NCBI RefSeq assembly: GCF_021018895.1
Contig: NC_079371.1
Span: 7,088,501-7,152,500 of the forward strand
Reading direction: 5' to 3'
DNA length: 64,000 nt
Origin: Seriola aureovittata
Lineage: Eukaryota; Chordata; Actinopteri; Carangiformes; Carangidae
Shown: one piece after another, positions 39,382-56,536 of the stretch
How positions within the stretch are numbered: the first letter of the stretch is position 1
How the letters are laid out: every line of letters starts with the position of its first letter
Translations under genes and position numbers: made by a program
The notes under the pieces: model-generated
What the model was told of the DNA's origin: nothing
The model's database searches: none
What the model saw: the letters and a program-made list of their open reading frames with translations, nothing else

Positions 39382-42300
39382 ATTCATCCTCTTATAATGG
39401 ATGATGAACGACAAGACTGGGCAAAGTCTCCCCAACTCCACCCTCCTTTCCTCTTGCCTTTGTCTTAAACTATGATTGATGAGCCTCCTAAAGGGTAGTT
39501 GTTTTTGCTCCTGTTTTATTTCTGTTTTCTTGTCTCTGAAACATTAATTGAAAGCAGGGCGGGTGCATCTGAGGTGAAGATGCATCGCCGGAACAGTATG
39601 AGCTTCAATCAGCACTAATATTTCTTGCTATGTCCTCATGTCAAGCGTTACTGCAGTCTCGTTATCTTTTGTTTCTGTATAATTGACCTGTAGAGGGTGT
39701 AGACCTCAGGAGTGAACAGCGAAAAACAGATTTGATTTCAATATGATCTCTGCAGTGATACACTGTGTTGTGTGCTAGAATGTTTATATATAGTTTTTCA
39801 AACCAGCAGTGGGTATTGGCGAGTGCAGATTAAGTTCAAAGGTCTTTCCTACCTTGGGATAATAAATAAATAAAAACATTACCTTTGTACTGAGATATAT
39901 GTCCTTTCCCACATGGCTTATCAACATACACTTGCACAGTCGTCTGCTTTCTCCCCACTGCTTGGATACCAGACACTCATAAAAGATGTTGGGCCAATAT
40001 ATATATTTAGATGGGGCCTATCTAGAGTGCTGCCCTGCAGGACTATTATTTTGAGCCCTGATAACCTTTAATTGGCTGGCAATCTGGCAGAAAGTACAGA
40101 GTGTACGTTATTAGATGGAAGATCTCCCTCTGCTTTGTGAAACGGAAAGGAAGTTAAGGTGTTGACCTTTCTCTAACCTTCAGCCGTTCTGTAGCAAAGT
40201 AAAAATGCTCAGTATCTGCCAACAGGGCAGCTGCATCCCCAGACCACCAGACCAATGGTTGGACTGGTTTACAGTAGTCTGATTGAGTTACAGGGAAACA
40301 AAACACTCCTCCCAACACCAAGCAAGTTACTATTAAATTGGCAAAGCTACTGACAACAAATACACTGGTGAAACTGGTCAGTAGTCTGGTGTATCAGCGT
40401 GCACTTTATTAGTTGAAACTTTTGTCAAGGCTGTTAGGTAATTTCCAAGTCACAGACATGGCACTGAACTGATAAACTAGAAAATACTGTGATTAATAAA
40501 TAATGGACAAACTTAACAAACAAACCCAGACAAGAAAAAGAGCTACACCACCCATTCTCGCATTTTCTCTGAAGTGATGCAGTCACTATGATGCAGGGAT
40601 CTGCTGTAACCTTCAAGTTCCTTTTGTTCACTGTTTAAAAATGCATGTGAATAAATTGTTGTAGGGATATGGTAGGTGGTCAGGGATAAATTATGTTTTT
40701 GTTTCCACATGGAAGCAGCCACTCACCCTCTTTGAAAGGGATTCTGTTGCCCCCCTTACCTCTTCAATATCCTTCCTTAATAAATATGAAGCAGGACAGG
40801 GAGGCTGCTAACAAAGAGGCAGGCTCAACATGGCTTGTGAGAGTAAGTGTGTGAGTCAGCATAAGCATCTGGGAACTGAGCTAGTGTCTCAAAGTGAAGG
40901 GGGAGCCATGAGGACAGCTGAGTTAACTTACCAGTACAGAGGCAAACCACATCTTGCAAGTCTTTGACTCTGAGATAACAACGCTAAGGACAGAGTAAAC
41001 CTGGACAGGAAAATTAGGACAGAGTTCTTTGTTTATTTACTTTAAATTTTGTGCTTTTATGTGTTTTATGTTTTTTTGTATTTAATAGTCAGAATGACTC
41101 AATTTCCCACATTTACCTGCAGGCTTAATGTATTTATGCTCTCTCATTTACAGTGAGCGGATCACTTCTGAAAAACCTTAGAAAAACATCCACAATGCAC
41201 ATTTTATTAAATAATTTGCACCATGTGATGATGCTGGGCTTAATGAATTTGTTCCCATTTTGTTATAGAGGTGGATCCACTTTTTTCACACAGCCTTATT
41301 AGTTAAAGTTAGTTGCTGTTTTCCTTAATCTTTCTGCCTGTGAAATGTTATTTTACAAAGGAACTGATGTTTAATCAGACTTTTTAAACCATACAGTTGC
41401 TGGACTTTTTCTTTTCATTTCAGTTTTGTATTTGTTTTTGATGGACAGCACAATTTGCTGAGGTTTTTACACCAGTGTAAGCACTTTTTGTTTTCTGAAC
41501 AAGATAAAGAAACAATATTTATACGAATAGTGTTATTTATCGCTGATCGTATAATTACACAAACTTCCTGGTGAAATAACGGTTAGATGTTTATAGAACA
41601 AAATCATGTACAAATGAGCTCACAAATTAAACAAGGAAGCAGATGACACATGCCCAAGAAATACAGTTAGATCTATACAGAGGCACTGAAGGGAAGCAAA
41701 GAGACTTCCTGCTGGGCGACACAGTCCTGAGTGTGGGCTCCATCTGCACAGTGCTCATCTACACTCATTATGCTGATTAATCACTCTATACCACCCACTT
41801 TCAGCCACACGCCAATCACCATTTATCCACATGGACAACTGCACACTCATACAGAGTAGAAAAATGTGTCAACATGGCTTGGGCAAGATGATGAATGATG
41901 AAACCTATATTGCCTTTGATCAGCCCTTATTTAAGTGCTACTGTTCTCTATTAGTTGATAGTTACTTTTCACAGTTTGGTGGCTTGGTGTCACCTGCTGC
42001 TTTTGCACTAAACTATTATAATAGATATAACAGGCATGAAATGATGAAAATGCTTAGTGTTTTCTGATTTAAAAACCATTATTAGTAGCTAAATATACTA
42101 TTTTTTATATTAGTCAATAAAGTTGGCACACATGCTATTGGTTTGATAAATGAATTAATGTTTTCCTTGACATTACTGACATTTTTTTTTTTAAATCAAT
42201 TTCTATAAATGTGACCTAATGAACACTGTGATATACTGTACCTGGCTTGCATTTATATAAAGCTTGCATGTATTCATTGATGCTGATTAGGGGCTCTGAT

Positions 42301-45300
42301 AAACAGTGGCTCAGTTTAACTGGTGTTGTAGCACTTCACACGAGGAAAATAAAACACTACAAAACTTAGTTCAATTCAGAATTCTTCCTTAGCCTCATTT
42401 TGCAAAGATGGGTGACAAGCAAGTGGGGAATTGATAAATGGAAGGAATAGTGAAAATAGAAGGAATCAAGGAAGCAAGAGGTGTTCATAATGCATCTAAA
42501 ACTCTGTAACTCAATCTTATTATCTTCTTTCTCCGTCGACATGTCTAATGTAATGATTTGTCAGCAGAATGTGGCAGTGCGCTGGCCTTGAAGTACCCCT
42601 ACAATGTGTCACCCTGGCAGAGTGGATAGATAGAAGTTGATTGGCCCTCCTTATTCTGCATTAGGGCCCATCAACGCCTCAGAGATGATGTACACATCCC
42701 TGAATGCTGGCAGACAGTCCTTGCTCTCACCATTCATCTAGGCTCCATATGAATCCTTGCAATTCCGTACTTATTTTCATCTCTATGCACCAGGCATGCA
42801 AACATACATACAGTACAGTGCACGCAAATGGAGAGTGTCACTTATTCTCTCAATCTTCTAGCCCCTGCACAATTGTGTCATTTATCATCTGACCAGTGAA
42901 TGTGTTTAAGGTCCTTGCACATGTGCAAACACACGCGTTTGCATGCAACTCCTCTCTCTCATTCTTTTTCCCTCCATCCCATTTTATTTTCCTGGTGGAC
43001 ACAGGTCACTTTTATATATCTGGTCAGTTTGATCAACTTTAAAAAGACATCAGAGCCACACCACTACCATACCTTGTATAACAATGAGATGAAGAGGACA
43101 ATGACAGACAATAATGAACACTGGCTTAGTGAAAACAGATTGAGAACACTTGGCAAAGGTCTGTTTTTAAAGGGATGACAGCCTGACAAAGCTATTCATT
43201 GCTTTTGTTGGCTGGCAACAGAAGCAGCAAGTGAATGGCCCTGTAGACCTTGTTTATGTGGGAAGGAGTCAGGCACGTGCTCTGTGGGCTTCAGGGGCCT
43301 GGTTGCATTGTGTTTGCATTTAGTTTGGCACTACAGGACTTCCACCCCTGTTAGTTCTTTTTGGTAGCACCCTGGCTAAGTGCACGTTCCACCTCACCTG
43401 CATTGTTTAAATCATGACGTGGCTATGCCCATGACCTTGCTGTCATTGACTTGTGTTGGCTCTCCTTGGTGTTTTAATTTCTCCCAAAGTCCTTCACAGC
43501 CTCTTTGCCCCAGGGAGCGGGCTTAACTGGCATAATGATGGTATTTGGTCCCATGCCCTTATAGTTCTTGCCAATGGAACACAAGGAGGGTAAACAATGC
43601 CCAGATTATTAATAAGCACTTGTAAACTTGAATAGTTAATGGTGTAATCAACTGACACACATGCAGGGAGTTACTCATAATAGTTCACTGGCAGGGTTAC
43701 TATGATGTAATATATTGAGAGTGTAATTGCATAGTGACTTATTAAATTTATCCATTACCATTTTACCTGTGTTATTTTGTTATTGCAGTGTCATTACCTC
43801 CCTGATTTTTTTTAAATGCATCCCATGGAATTTTATTTCTGTTGTAATGTGGAGCAATGCTCATGTTTTGTATTTGTTAGTGTTTAACATCGTGTTCAGC
43901 AGCAGCATTATTTTTCAGTTTTCAGACAGACTGGAATATTTATGGGTATTATATATGAAGTGAATCATTTTGACTGTGTGGTTGGGAGATTTGTCATACC
44001 AAATACATGTAAGTACCACATAACTTCTATCAGTTCAAACTATTTCATTGGTGGTCCCTTCTGAGGACAACTGGAAAGCCCCTATCTGTTGTTTCAATGG
44101 CCCCTTGAAAAATCTTCAATGGGTTCAAGTGGCTGACAATGTTGTTATTGTTGTATTACACATGGTTTGCAACCTCTGGGAGGAATTGTGTCCAAGGCGT
44201 CGTTAGGAAGATTTCTTACTTACAGTAGGAGGGATTAAGTGGTATTGGTTTCCAGGAGTTTAGATTAATGCTTAGCCAGTGTACTCTACAAGCTCTCCAA
44301 GCATCGTCTTTTGTCTTGCCACTTTTTTTTTTCTTTTTCTTGTACAATATTTCTGCTAAACTACCTTCTGTTCCCTTGTTCCTTAATTGGCATATCTTGG
44401 GAAATTGCCCTTTGTGATTACAGTTATTAAATTCTTAAATTCCCTACAGTACATGCATACCCTCGTCTAATGTCCGCCCAAGCAAATATAAGCTTTTTAA
44501 GGTCTAATCAGCTTTCCTGCCTCTATCATGCGAAAAAAGGCCATGGTTCTTCATGCACGATATATAGTTTAGAGTTCGCAGTGCTCCTGTGATGTCCAAT
44601 TATAGCCCTTTTCTAATTTAACCACGTCTCATCGAAGCTCATCACTACATTGACCTCAGTGGATCAGAGCTAATGCACAATCACAAAGGGTCATATTTAG
44701 TGTTGGCAACTTAATTCGGCCACTTAAGTTCAAAAGTTATATAAAAATATGTGCGGTTGCTCTAATTCAGACTTCAGCTTCTGAGGTAAGTCCAACATCC
44801 AGTCCACGCCTTTGGGCTTTTTTGGAACAACCACATTTAACATTGTAAATGATGTCCACCATTTCTTTGTTTATTAGCAGCTATCATGGAATGTTACGCA
44901 GTGATTAGGATGATGTAGGGTCAGGGCCACAGGCCAGTGGTTGCCTGAAACATTTCTGTTTAGCTGAAGATGGAGAGAGAACTGACATAGAAAGACATAG
45001 ATACACACTTACATTGTGAAATCAAACAAACAGAACAGTTTTGTAGACTGCTCCAGAGCAGCTGTTTTTTCCCACCCCTACCCAGAACATGCCATGTGAT
45101 CTAGCTGCCTGAAATGAGAGAGTCATCACTAAATGTTTAAGCATGCCCAGTTTTTGGTGTGTGTGGTAAGCTAACTCTCGTCAGCAGATGATATGGCCCT
45201 AGGGGCTTGTTTTGCGGAATATCAGAGTGGCTTCTTAATGTTTAATGTCTGCCAATGTATTTTATATTACCCCATCTCCTTTTCAAAAGGAAAGGCTAAT

Positions 45301-46277
45301 GACTAACACTACACTGCCGCTATTCATTTGTAATTAGTGTTGCCCTATGTTGTGTGCAAATGCACCAGCAAGAATATCAAAGAAGTGCAGGGAAGTGTCC
45401 AACATTTCTCATATTTAAACTCAGCATGTCTTAATGAGTAAATGTGTACACATCATTTTTAGTACTCACTGTCTGACATACCAGTGCTTCTAAGTAAATA
45501 GTGGGAAACATTTGTGTTCATTTTATGATTTAGAATGAGCGGTAGAATGTGCCACATGTTAAACCGATTTTTACACATTCTGATTTGGCATGGACAAACT
45601 CTAAACGATGCTATGCCGCAAAACTAATCTAATTGAATGGGAGGATACACAAGGATGTATTGATGAGTTTCTTAAAGAAGTGATACACATGGAACCAGAA
45701 AAAGAGCCTCACCCACCATTTGCATGTTATTTTACGGCATCTCTGAGGTTTCCTTTGTGCTCTAAAGCCTATATACTTACTTTGATTCAATACATATTCC
45801 CCTCCATTAAAGTGAATAATATACTAATTCTAATATAATTAATAATACTAATTATCTATATGCTGTCATCTCTTTTAGCAACCCTGGGTTTGTTTCAGCT
45901 ACAAATTAATGACTCAAAAATGATTGTGATATTTCCTCAAAACAGTTATTATTGCTGACTTCTTGTCTTACTTTTTCTGCTCTCCCTGCATGGCCAAATA
46001 AATGTATGCACATTAATATAAATTACATTTATCTCATTTAGATTTACCAATATGATTTTGATCCCCAGATGGTCATTTGGTACTGTTTTACTTAATATCT
46101 ACGTAGACTAAAAACTGACACCTTACACAGTGGTTGTTACCACAGAAGTGATGACGAATATTGAAAATTACAGAGGCAAAGAGTTTTGAATAAATGCAAC
46201 AACAAATTGCAATTCTGCAGTTACTACCTTTTTTTTTATTTAGTCATATGACCACATATGAATAGCTATAACTCATA

Positions 46278-46598
46278 CAATGCATTCAGAAAATATTCCC
46301 TGATCAATCTACACTCAATACCCCATACTGATAAAGCAAAAATTAAATTTTTTAAATTTTTGCAAATTTATTAAAAAGGAAAAAAAACTGTAATATCACA
46401 TTGACAAAAGTATTCAGACCCTTTGCTATGACAGTTGGAATTCAGCTCGGGTGCCTCCGATCTCTCTTGATCATCTTTGAGATGTTTCTAAACCTTGCCT
46501 GGAGTCCACCTGAGGTGAATTCAGTTGCTTGGACATGATATGGAAAGGCACACACCTATCTGTACAAGGTCTCACAGCTGACAATGCATATCAGGTTC
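46278..46598 (+). mobile_element. Tc1-like transposon, 5' terminal fragment
   Basis: It begins CAATGCATTCAGAAAATATT directly after a TA. It then matches remembered fish Tc1 sequence in order: ATCAATCTACAC-CAATACCCCATA, the A/T-rich inverted-repeat interior, AAGTATTCAGACCCTTTGCT, GGAGTCCACCTGAGGTGAAT, GGAAAGGCACACACCT and TCACAGCTGACAATGCATAT. An internal deletion is evident just inside the terminus. The match stops before the transposase start codon, where a second element of opposite orientation begins. Confidence 0.85.
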
Positions 46599-46815
46599 TC
46601 ACGTGCTACTGTAGCTCTTCTGTGGGATCGGACCAAACAGGGTAGCTTTTGATCGCCACACGTATTGATCAACCTTGGCCGCCCATGACCCTTTTGCTGG
46701 TTCACCAGTTGTCCCCATGAGATCTGCCGTTCTGGAGATGCTCTAACTCAGACGTCTAGCCATCACAATCTGGCCTTTGTCGAAGTCGCTCAGATCCTTA
46801 CGCTTACCTTTTTTT
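46599..46815 (-). pseudogene. Tc1-family transposase N-terminal fragment (broken)
   Basis: Read on the minus strand, the segment encodes GKRKDLSDFDKGQIVMAR, then a stop, then SISRTADLMG, a deletion of the following helix, and in another frame GQLVNQQKGHGRPRL and LVRSHRRATVAR. These are the paired-like DNA-binding region and its GHGRPRL hook from a Tc1-like transposase family distinct from the neighbouring fragment. The initiator codon region is replaced by an A/T run. There is at least one in-frame stop and one frame-changing deletion, so it cannot make protein. Confidence 0.85.
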
Positions 46816-47617
46816 CTTTTATCTTTCTTTTAAATTGCAGCAAATTACATAGTGTGTCACATAGAATCACAATGCACACTGAGTCTGGGTCGTCTCACTG
46901 TAAACACAGGCATTGTCAGTGTTCGGCTATGCAGTACTTCTCTACACCTTGCCATGGCAACAACCTTTCCGCCAGGTCTCACAGGAGTCTTTCCTACTAG
47001 CCTTGCTTGTCATTATTGTTTATCTCTCTTGTCAATCACCCAGATCACGACGATTCTCATCCATATGCATGAACCCATCATTACATGTGGTAGTCCATTG
47101 GCTGCAGGGTCTGGCAGTGCCCATGCCAGCCTTTGTTCTCTGCTGTAACAACAGGTGATTGTAGCAGCCTGGCACATTGTGGGGCATCATTTGCATGGTG
47201 TAAAAGTGCACATGTGGGGCAAGGTGATAAGTATGGCTTTGCATTGGGTCTGTTGGATTAGAGCTTAAGCAGGAGAATCAGGGTCCCCCTTGGGCTTAAT
47301 TGTGGTTTATTTTGGCACACAGCACATAACTCTCTTCTGCATCAAATGCTAATTTAACAATGAAATGTGAAATACATTATGCTGATTTGCTGGGGCTGGA
47401 AAAATAAAACAGAAAAGGAGAAGTATTGAATAAACAAAGTAAAGGCAGGGGAAAGAGAGCGGAGGCCTGGCTTGGTGCAATATCAAATTCAGAAATTGAT
47501 GGCCAGCACCCAAGGTACTACATGTACTTTTCAGTGATCATCACCACGCTGCTGATCTCTAGCCACAGGGTCCAGGCCAGGTAGTCTGTCCTCAGGTGGA
47601 ATATTGATTAAAAGCAA

Positions 47618-47620
<3 letters not shown>

Positions 47621-47713
<93 letters not shown>

Positions 47714-47722
47714 ACACACAAA

Positions 47723-47774
<52 letters not shown>
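47621..47774. repeat. (CA)n microsatellite, 154 bp
   Basis: Long CA repeat with CATA and CAAA interruptions between about 47708 and 47731. It gives CA repeats in the formin pre-mRNA, complementary to the GT tracts at 36064-36206 and 53833-53995. Confidence 0.97.
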
Positions 47775-47775
<1 letters not shown>

Positions 47776-49292
47776 CATACAGCACAACAGTTAAATTTTG
47801 ATTAGATGGAGTCCATGCAGCTTCTCCTCAGGCACACTGGGAACTGTATTTTCTTAACCGAGTAAAAATTATCTTTCTGTTTTCACTCTCCAATTCAGTG
47901 TCTTTGTTTCTGTGACAGATGGCACATCACTCACAGAGACACTCTCAGACAGCAGACTCCGCAAACAAATTAATTTCTATTACTGTTTTGCATGCGAGCT
48001 CTATTCTTTTTTGATTTATAGTCTCATATACGAGCTCTGTACCAGGATGACTGTATTAGACGAATAAGAGACGAAGACAAATATTCACAAATGAGAGAGA
48101 ATTTTGATTCAGTGAAGTTTATTTCCTTTCTTTCCACCTTGACAAGTTTGTTTTTTAGCAAATATTCGGCATGTAGCTTGTCTTCTTGTGTTTATTAAAA
48201 CCAGTTATATAATCGATGATATGATATATGAAATGATTTCATGTATTCACATTTTATAGCGTTGTCCCCTTCACTTAATTTATGAAAGGTAGATTTATTT
48301 GTAAGTACTGAGGGTACTCAACAGATTCAAGTGAGAGTGGCTTAGGCTTCCAGACGCATTTTGTTTATCACTTGGTGTCTTTGTTTATTTATTTGTTTGT
48401 TTTTCTCTGTCTGTTACTCGCCTCTGTTCCTGTCTCTCTTTTTACCCAATTCTATCTCTCTGCTTATCTCTTTTGTTTCTCAATGTGAACCCTCCATACG
48501 CCTTGTTAATTTCCCTCTTAATCTTGCTTCACACCTTTCATGGTGAATGTAAGTGCTCAGGTGTGCACATTAAAAAAATCCTCCATATTTCCTTCTAAAA
48601 GACAAATTTAATGTCACACTAAGTCTGTCAGGTTTTCCAGCCCCAACCCTCAAATTAATCCCTCCCCCCTCTATCTCTCTTTCTCAGCCTTTTTTTTTCT
48701 CCCTCTCACTGTGTTTGTGTCTTTCTCTCAAACTGCATTTCTCATTTAGTTTAATGCGATTTTAGAATCTGTCACACTCAGTTTGTTGCCTGTCAGTCTG
48801 TCACTGTAGCTTTGCTCATAGTGAGATTTGAGGTGTTTGTGTGGTTTGGCAGGTTGTAAATTCTGTAAGACTACAACAGCCTGTATGACTGATGTTCATT
48901 GTTTAACATATTTACCTGTGAGACAAGATTTGCAGATTGTTGATGAAGTTAATTGTCACTAAAGTTACTCCTCTAATGTTGGGTTTAATATTACAAAACT
49001 TGAATAAATGAACACTGTCAGGGTAAAACAAGTAATGTAATTACAATTTCAGATAAAACCGCTGTTTTATACGTTTTTAAAGATATGTTTTAAACAGATA
49101 GTTTACCGGGAACTATCTGTCAAAAGTGTCCAGATTCTTGTAAACAAAAACACAACTTGATAGCTTTTGTTCCACGTATTCAGTTTCCAGTTCTGTGGTA
49201 GTAACCTTTTGTCTGAGTTAGATGCTGCCTACACCCACAAACTATTGTGTAAAGTTACTTTTTTTTTCTCTTTTGCTCTTGAGCCTAGTTTG

Positions 49293-49309
49293 AAAAAAAA
49301 AAAAAAAAA
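49293..49309. repeat. Poly-A run with A-rich tail
   Basis: Seventeen A followed by CACAAAAACAAACAAAAAAAAAG to about 49334. No retroelement body is recognised beside it. Confidence 0.8.
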
Positions 49310-52300
49310 CACAAAAACAAACAAAAAAAAAGAAAACTTTTGAAATTGCACATAATGTCTTTCCTGGAATTGTCAACGTTTGCGAAGTGAGCGTTGTAGA
49401 ATGTTGAGAAGTCTTCTTGTCTGTCTATTATTTTGCTTATTGATTCAAACTGAAGTCTTCACTGATTTGCCATGAGCCAGGTAGGGAGCCTGCTGAGGTG
49501 TCACGTTAGGGAGATAGCAGTCCCACGATGCTCTTCATCACAAAGCATTGGCAGAATACCATGTTGCTCTGTCTCCCAAAATTGAGGGGAAAAATCAATT
49601 AAAAGGAGAAAATCACATCCGTCAAGCACATGGGAGACATGGTTCCTTTTCTGCCTTTGTTGTTAACCTCTCATCAGCCTTGTATAGAGGAACACTCTTT
49701 ACTCACATCATCTTGTAGACATCAGGTGATTCTCCCTCTTTTCTCCTTTATTTAACCCAGCTTAATAAAGATGGAACTGCTCAGAGAAACACTTTATTAA
49801 TTGACTTGTCTCACACTATATCGTATGGCCTCTTGCTCATCTGTATCATTTTGACATTACTGTTGGGTATATCCTTCTCTGCTCTTTAAGTATATTTCAC
49901 AAGGTGCTGGTGGTAAATTAGGTGTAGTAGATGTTATAAGTCCTGCTCCACACAAATAATGAAGACAGATGGACGCTCCATAACAAAGCGTAAGGCTGAC
50001 AATTCAACATAAAGTGTTGCACTACATCAGCACCTGCTGATTCTACCAGCATGCAGTGCTGTAAACTGTATGGTTAAGTTTATGCCTAATTGATGCCTAA
50101 TACTCCCCTTTTAAACTGTATTAACTTGGCATGGGCTTGCGGATGCTGTGAAACTGTGAACTTGATTCAGTGGAAGCTGGTTGACAGCAGCAGAGATCAA
50201 AGTATGGAAGTGAAAGCCCTGCAGATACTGTCATCCTCTACAAATGTTTAGTGAACCGTAACCTGTATCTCATTACTTTTACACTCTCCTTTACCATCGC
50301 AACTGCTTCCATTCCTCAAGTACAGACCTTTCACAGTCTGGGTTGCAGTAGTGGAACTATTTTGACAATATTTACCGCAGTGTAATTTTTTTGTTCTTGT
50401 ATATTGTTTATACACTTAAAAAAAAAAACAGTTCCAAGTGAATGTTAGGGGAAAACACAAGTTACAGTGTTGTGAGGGTCTCTGAGTCCTTGAGTTGACC
50501 TGCTGACAGTAAATCTATAATAAATAGATTTAGTATTTGTGTGCAATGATATCCTAATGTATTTCACAGTAGAATAACAACCCAAAAAATATCTCTATGC
50601 TGTGGTTATTCTTTAAATCGAAAGTGACCACATTTTGACTGGTAAGCTTACATCGTTTTCACTGGTTTTCACACTGATGGAAATAAATATGCTACCGGCC
50701 TACCGCTGTCCTTGGCAAATATTAATTATTTCTGATTTGTCAAACTGAGCACATGATTGATTGACAGGCGAAACATATCCAGGATCACACACGCTAAAAC
50801 TGTCTTGTGTAAATCACGCAAGGCAGTTTTTTGCAGCCAGATAAAAATATACATGAAAATATACACTACTGGAACAGTGAGAAGCTTTTGAACTGTGACA
50901 GTCAGCAGAGGAATAATAAAACTGGCAATGAAGGCCATAACTGTTGTTTGAATGTTGGGACAAATGAAATGCTCAGACTCGGAGAGCATTTCTGAGCCAA
51001 CAGGAAAAAAAACAAAAAAAAAACACCTACCGAAGAACTCTCTATTGAAAGTACACACAGATACGCATTTTGACTTGGATCTTGACAGGAATTTTACAGT
51101 CAGTATATGTTTTCTGATTACACGTGAAATCATAATGTACACACCTTTTTGGCTAAACTAAACCTGTGTTAAAGTTGTTACTTGCTGTAAGATGTACATT
51201 CATAACATTGTATCTCCAATACAACATAAAGGCAGGGAAGTGGAATAGCTTCATTTTCCACTCATATCTATAGTCGATTTCATGCCATCACTGAATTTAC
51301 CATTTAAACATTTTTTCAGTAAATGTGTAGTGTACATTTACCAGGTGATGAATATATTCATTGTTTTCACACATTCAACCTATAATCTGTTTTATTTTTG
51401 ACAAGGACATACTAGTATTTATGAGGTTTTTAACCCGAACAACAAATTTTCCTCTTTGCTGTCGCTGTTTTGTTGGTGGATTGCTGTATCTTGGCTCATG
51501 TGCTGATATGTAGTGCCTTCATCCTCGCCCAAGGCTGTAAATGAATGTGTAGTGTTGCTAGCATACTTCCAGTAATCTCTCCTAGACTGCTGTGTGTGTC
51601 TGGTGGCCTGTGGTGCGGAGTCTGGCCCAGCATCATCACCCAGTCTCCCACAATGCCACACATATGGTGCTGCCTTTGTGTCAATTGTGCTCCGTGGGGT
51701 TTCTGATAATTAACAAGATGACAGACAAATGCAATGACAAGCACAAGGTGGATTTGATTTTTCATTACCTTGTCCTCTTTCTTATGTTTTTCAGTTGTAT
51801 TCAGCTGTGACATTTTGAAATGTTTTAGAATAATTTCACCTCTTTCCAAACATTAAATCCACTCCTAATGGCAGTTACCAAGGCCTCCACTTCAAATCCA
51901 TTGACTGGTCTGAATGGTCTGAGTTCTGTGAATACATTGACTCGCAGAATGAATACAGGGCAAGGACACTTTTCCTTCATTCTATACCATGCCAAACCGG
52001 ACTCTGTAAAAGACACACTGTGTAAACGTGAAAACATATCCCTAATTGTCTTCTTGCTCATTGCTCAAGAAGCAGTGCCAGAGAAGAACAGCTTAAGTAA
52101 TTGGATTTGCCACAGTATTTGCAGTAACTCTTGTAATGGATGAATGGCTTTCTTCTCGTTTTATACAGAAATAACTGAGTGAATATATCTGTTGTTAAGA
52201 AGAACTTTTCCACTAATTCAGTAACAAAGTTGTTTGTGAGTGAAGTTGTTACAAAAGATACAGTTTGTAATAAATTTCATGTTGCAACAAGAATAACTTA

Positions 52301-53830
52301 GTGTTTCAGCTGATAATGTGTCTTAGTTCCAGATAATAATTTTATATACAAGGTATTGCACTCTCCCTCGTAGTTTTATGATTATACTAACATACACTTC
52401 AATGCTACTAAAACTTGCATTTTTGAACATAAATAATAAAAATCTTTGAAAGTCTTTGAATAATGTTTTTTTTTTTTCTGTCACTTCTCAATGAAAAAGT
52501 CATTAGATTTATGAAAGAGCATCAGGAAGAGTTTCTTTATGAAAGGTCATGAGTGAATAATTAGTAACATAAAAGCTCTGTGCTGCGTACAGTGCATCCA
52601 TTGCTCTGGTCCAAAGGGGAGAAAAGGAAATGTGTGCCCAGTAATCATCTAGCTCCAATGTACAATTCCAATTACACAAATATGTTTATTTATTTATTAT
52701 TTCTTTTTTATATCATCAACTATCTTTTCTGCTTATGCTGATATGATCAAAAGCCTTCATTATCAAGGCACCATTGCTTGCCGCAGACCCTAATTGGGGC
52801 TTCAATAAAAGCAAGCAACATTTGATATAATGGCTCCCTCCCAAACAGGAATGCCAGGCCTGCATTATGGCTTACTTTTTATATTGCTGAGCTCCCTGAG
52901 GGAAAGACAGAGATGTCATCATTAGTGGGCAGCAGACTATGGCCGTGGTGCCCACGATGACTGCTGAGGTCTATAAAGTGGTCAGCCAGGCCTGTGGCCC
53001 AGGAGCTGTGTATGCGCTCTGTTTTCCCTGTCTGAGTTCCCATCTGCCCACGTGTCCCTGCGCCAGTCTGCTCCCGCTGAATAAATTTGGGGAGCTAATG
53101 GGGAAGGAAGCTTTGTGAAGACCTGGAAAAGGGCACCTCTTCTTCTTCTTCTCCTCTGAGAAAAGAAGGGGAAAAGTCGCTGTGGTCAATTTTATTAACT
53201 TGGCTGACCTTCACACAAACAATTAACATTTACAGAAAACACAGCCTCTCCCATTATCTTCCTCATCTCCATCCTAATCTTCAACCTCACCAGAAGCAGC
53301 ATCATCCTTTTTTTCTGCTCCTACAAGGGCAATTTTATAGAGACGTAGCAAATTAATGGCAAACCCGTTGCATGTATTTTTAAGGCAATTGCAAGGTGAT
53401 GTGGATTATGCAGTAGAAGGTCAGTTATCTGAACATGCCTGACATGTTCAGTAATTGGCTAAGGGCCACAACTGTCACAGTAAACCAAGCCAGCAGTGAG
53501 TGGTGATTATGTGACCTTATCTACTTATCTGCTCACTCTCCTACCAGACCATCAGCAAACCTCTATTCATTCTGACTGAAATCTAGTCTTTTAAAGGTGC
53601 ATATATGCAATGAAAGAATTTTTGTTTTGACAGTGTTAGAACACAAAAGAAGTTTTCCATATAATCTCTACTAATTTATAAATCTGTGAGGATCCTTGTT
53701 AGCTAACCAGGTAAATTGAACAGGGGTATACTCAGCAGGCTCACTCTTTGCTTGTATGGACTCCTACTGTGTGAAACACCCTGTCGTGGACATGGACAAA
53801 AAAATGAGATTTACATTAACAGTATCCCCC

Positions 53831-53832
<2 letters not shown>

Positions 53833-53906
<74 letters not shown>

Positions 53907-53995
53907 TGTGTGTTTGTGTTTGTGCGTGTGTGTATGTGTGTGTGTGTGTGTGTGTGTGTTTGTGTTTGTGTGCGGCTGTTTCTGTGTTTGTGTGC
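53833..53995 (+). repeat. (TG)n tract ending about 16 nt before an exon acceptor
   Basis: The pure part runs to about 53902. Then come TTTG, TGCG and TATG interruptions, a second pure run to about 53958, and GT-rich sequence to 53995. The acceptor is at 54011. In RNA this is a GU-rich tract of the type bound by TDP-43 and CELF proteins, next to a weak pyrimidine tract. Confidence 0.95.
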
Positions 53996-54011
53996 GCTCT
54001 CCTATTTGTAG

Positions 54012-56536
<2,525 letters not shown>

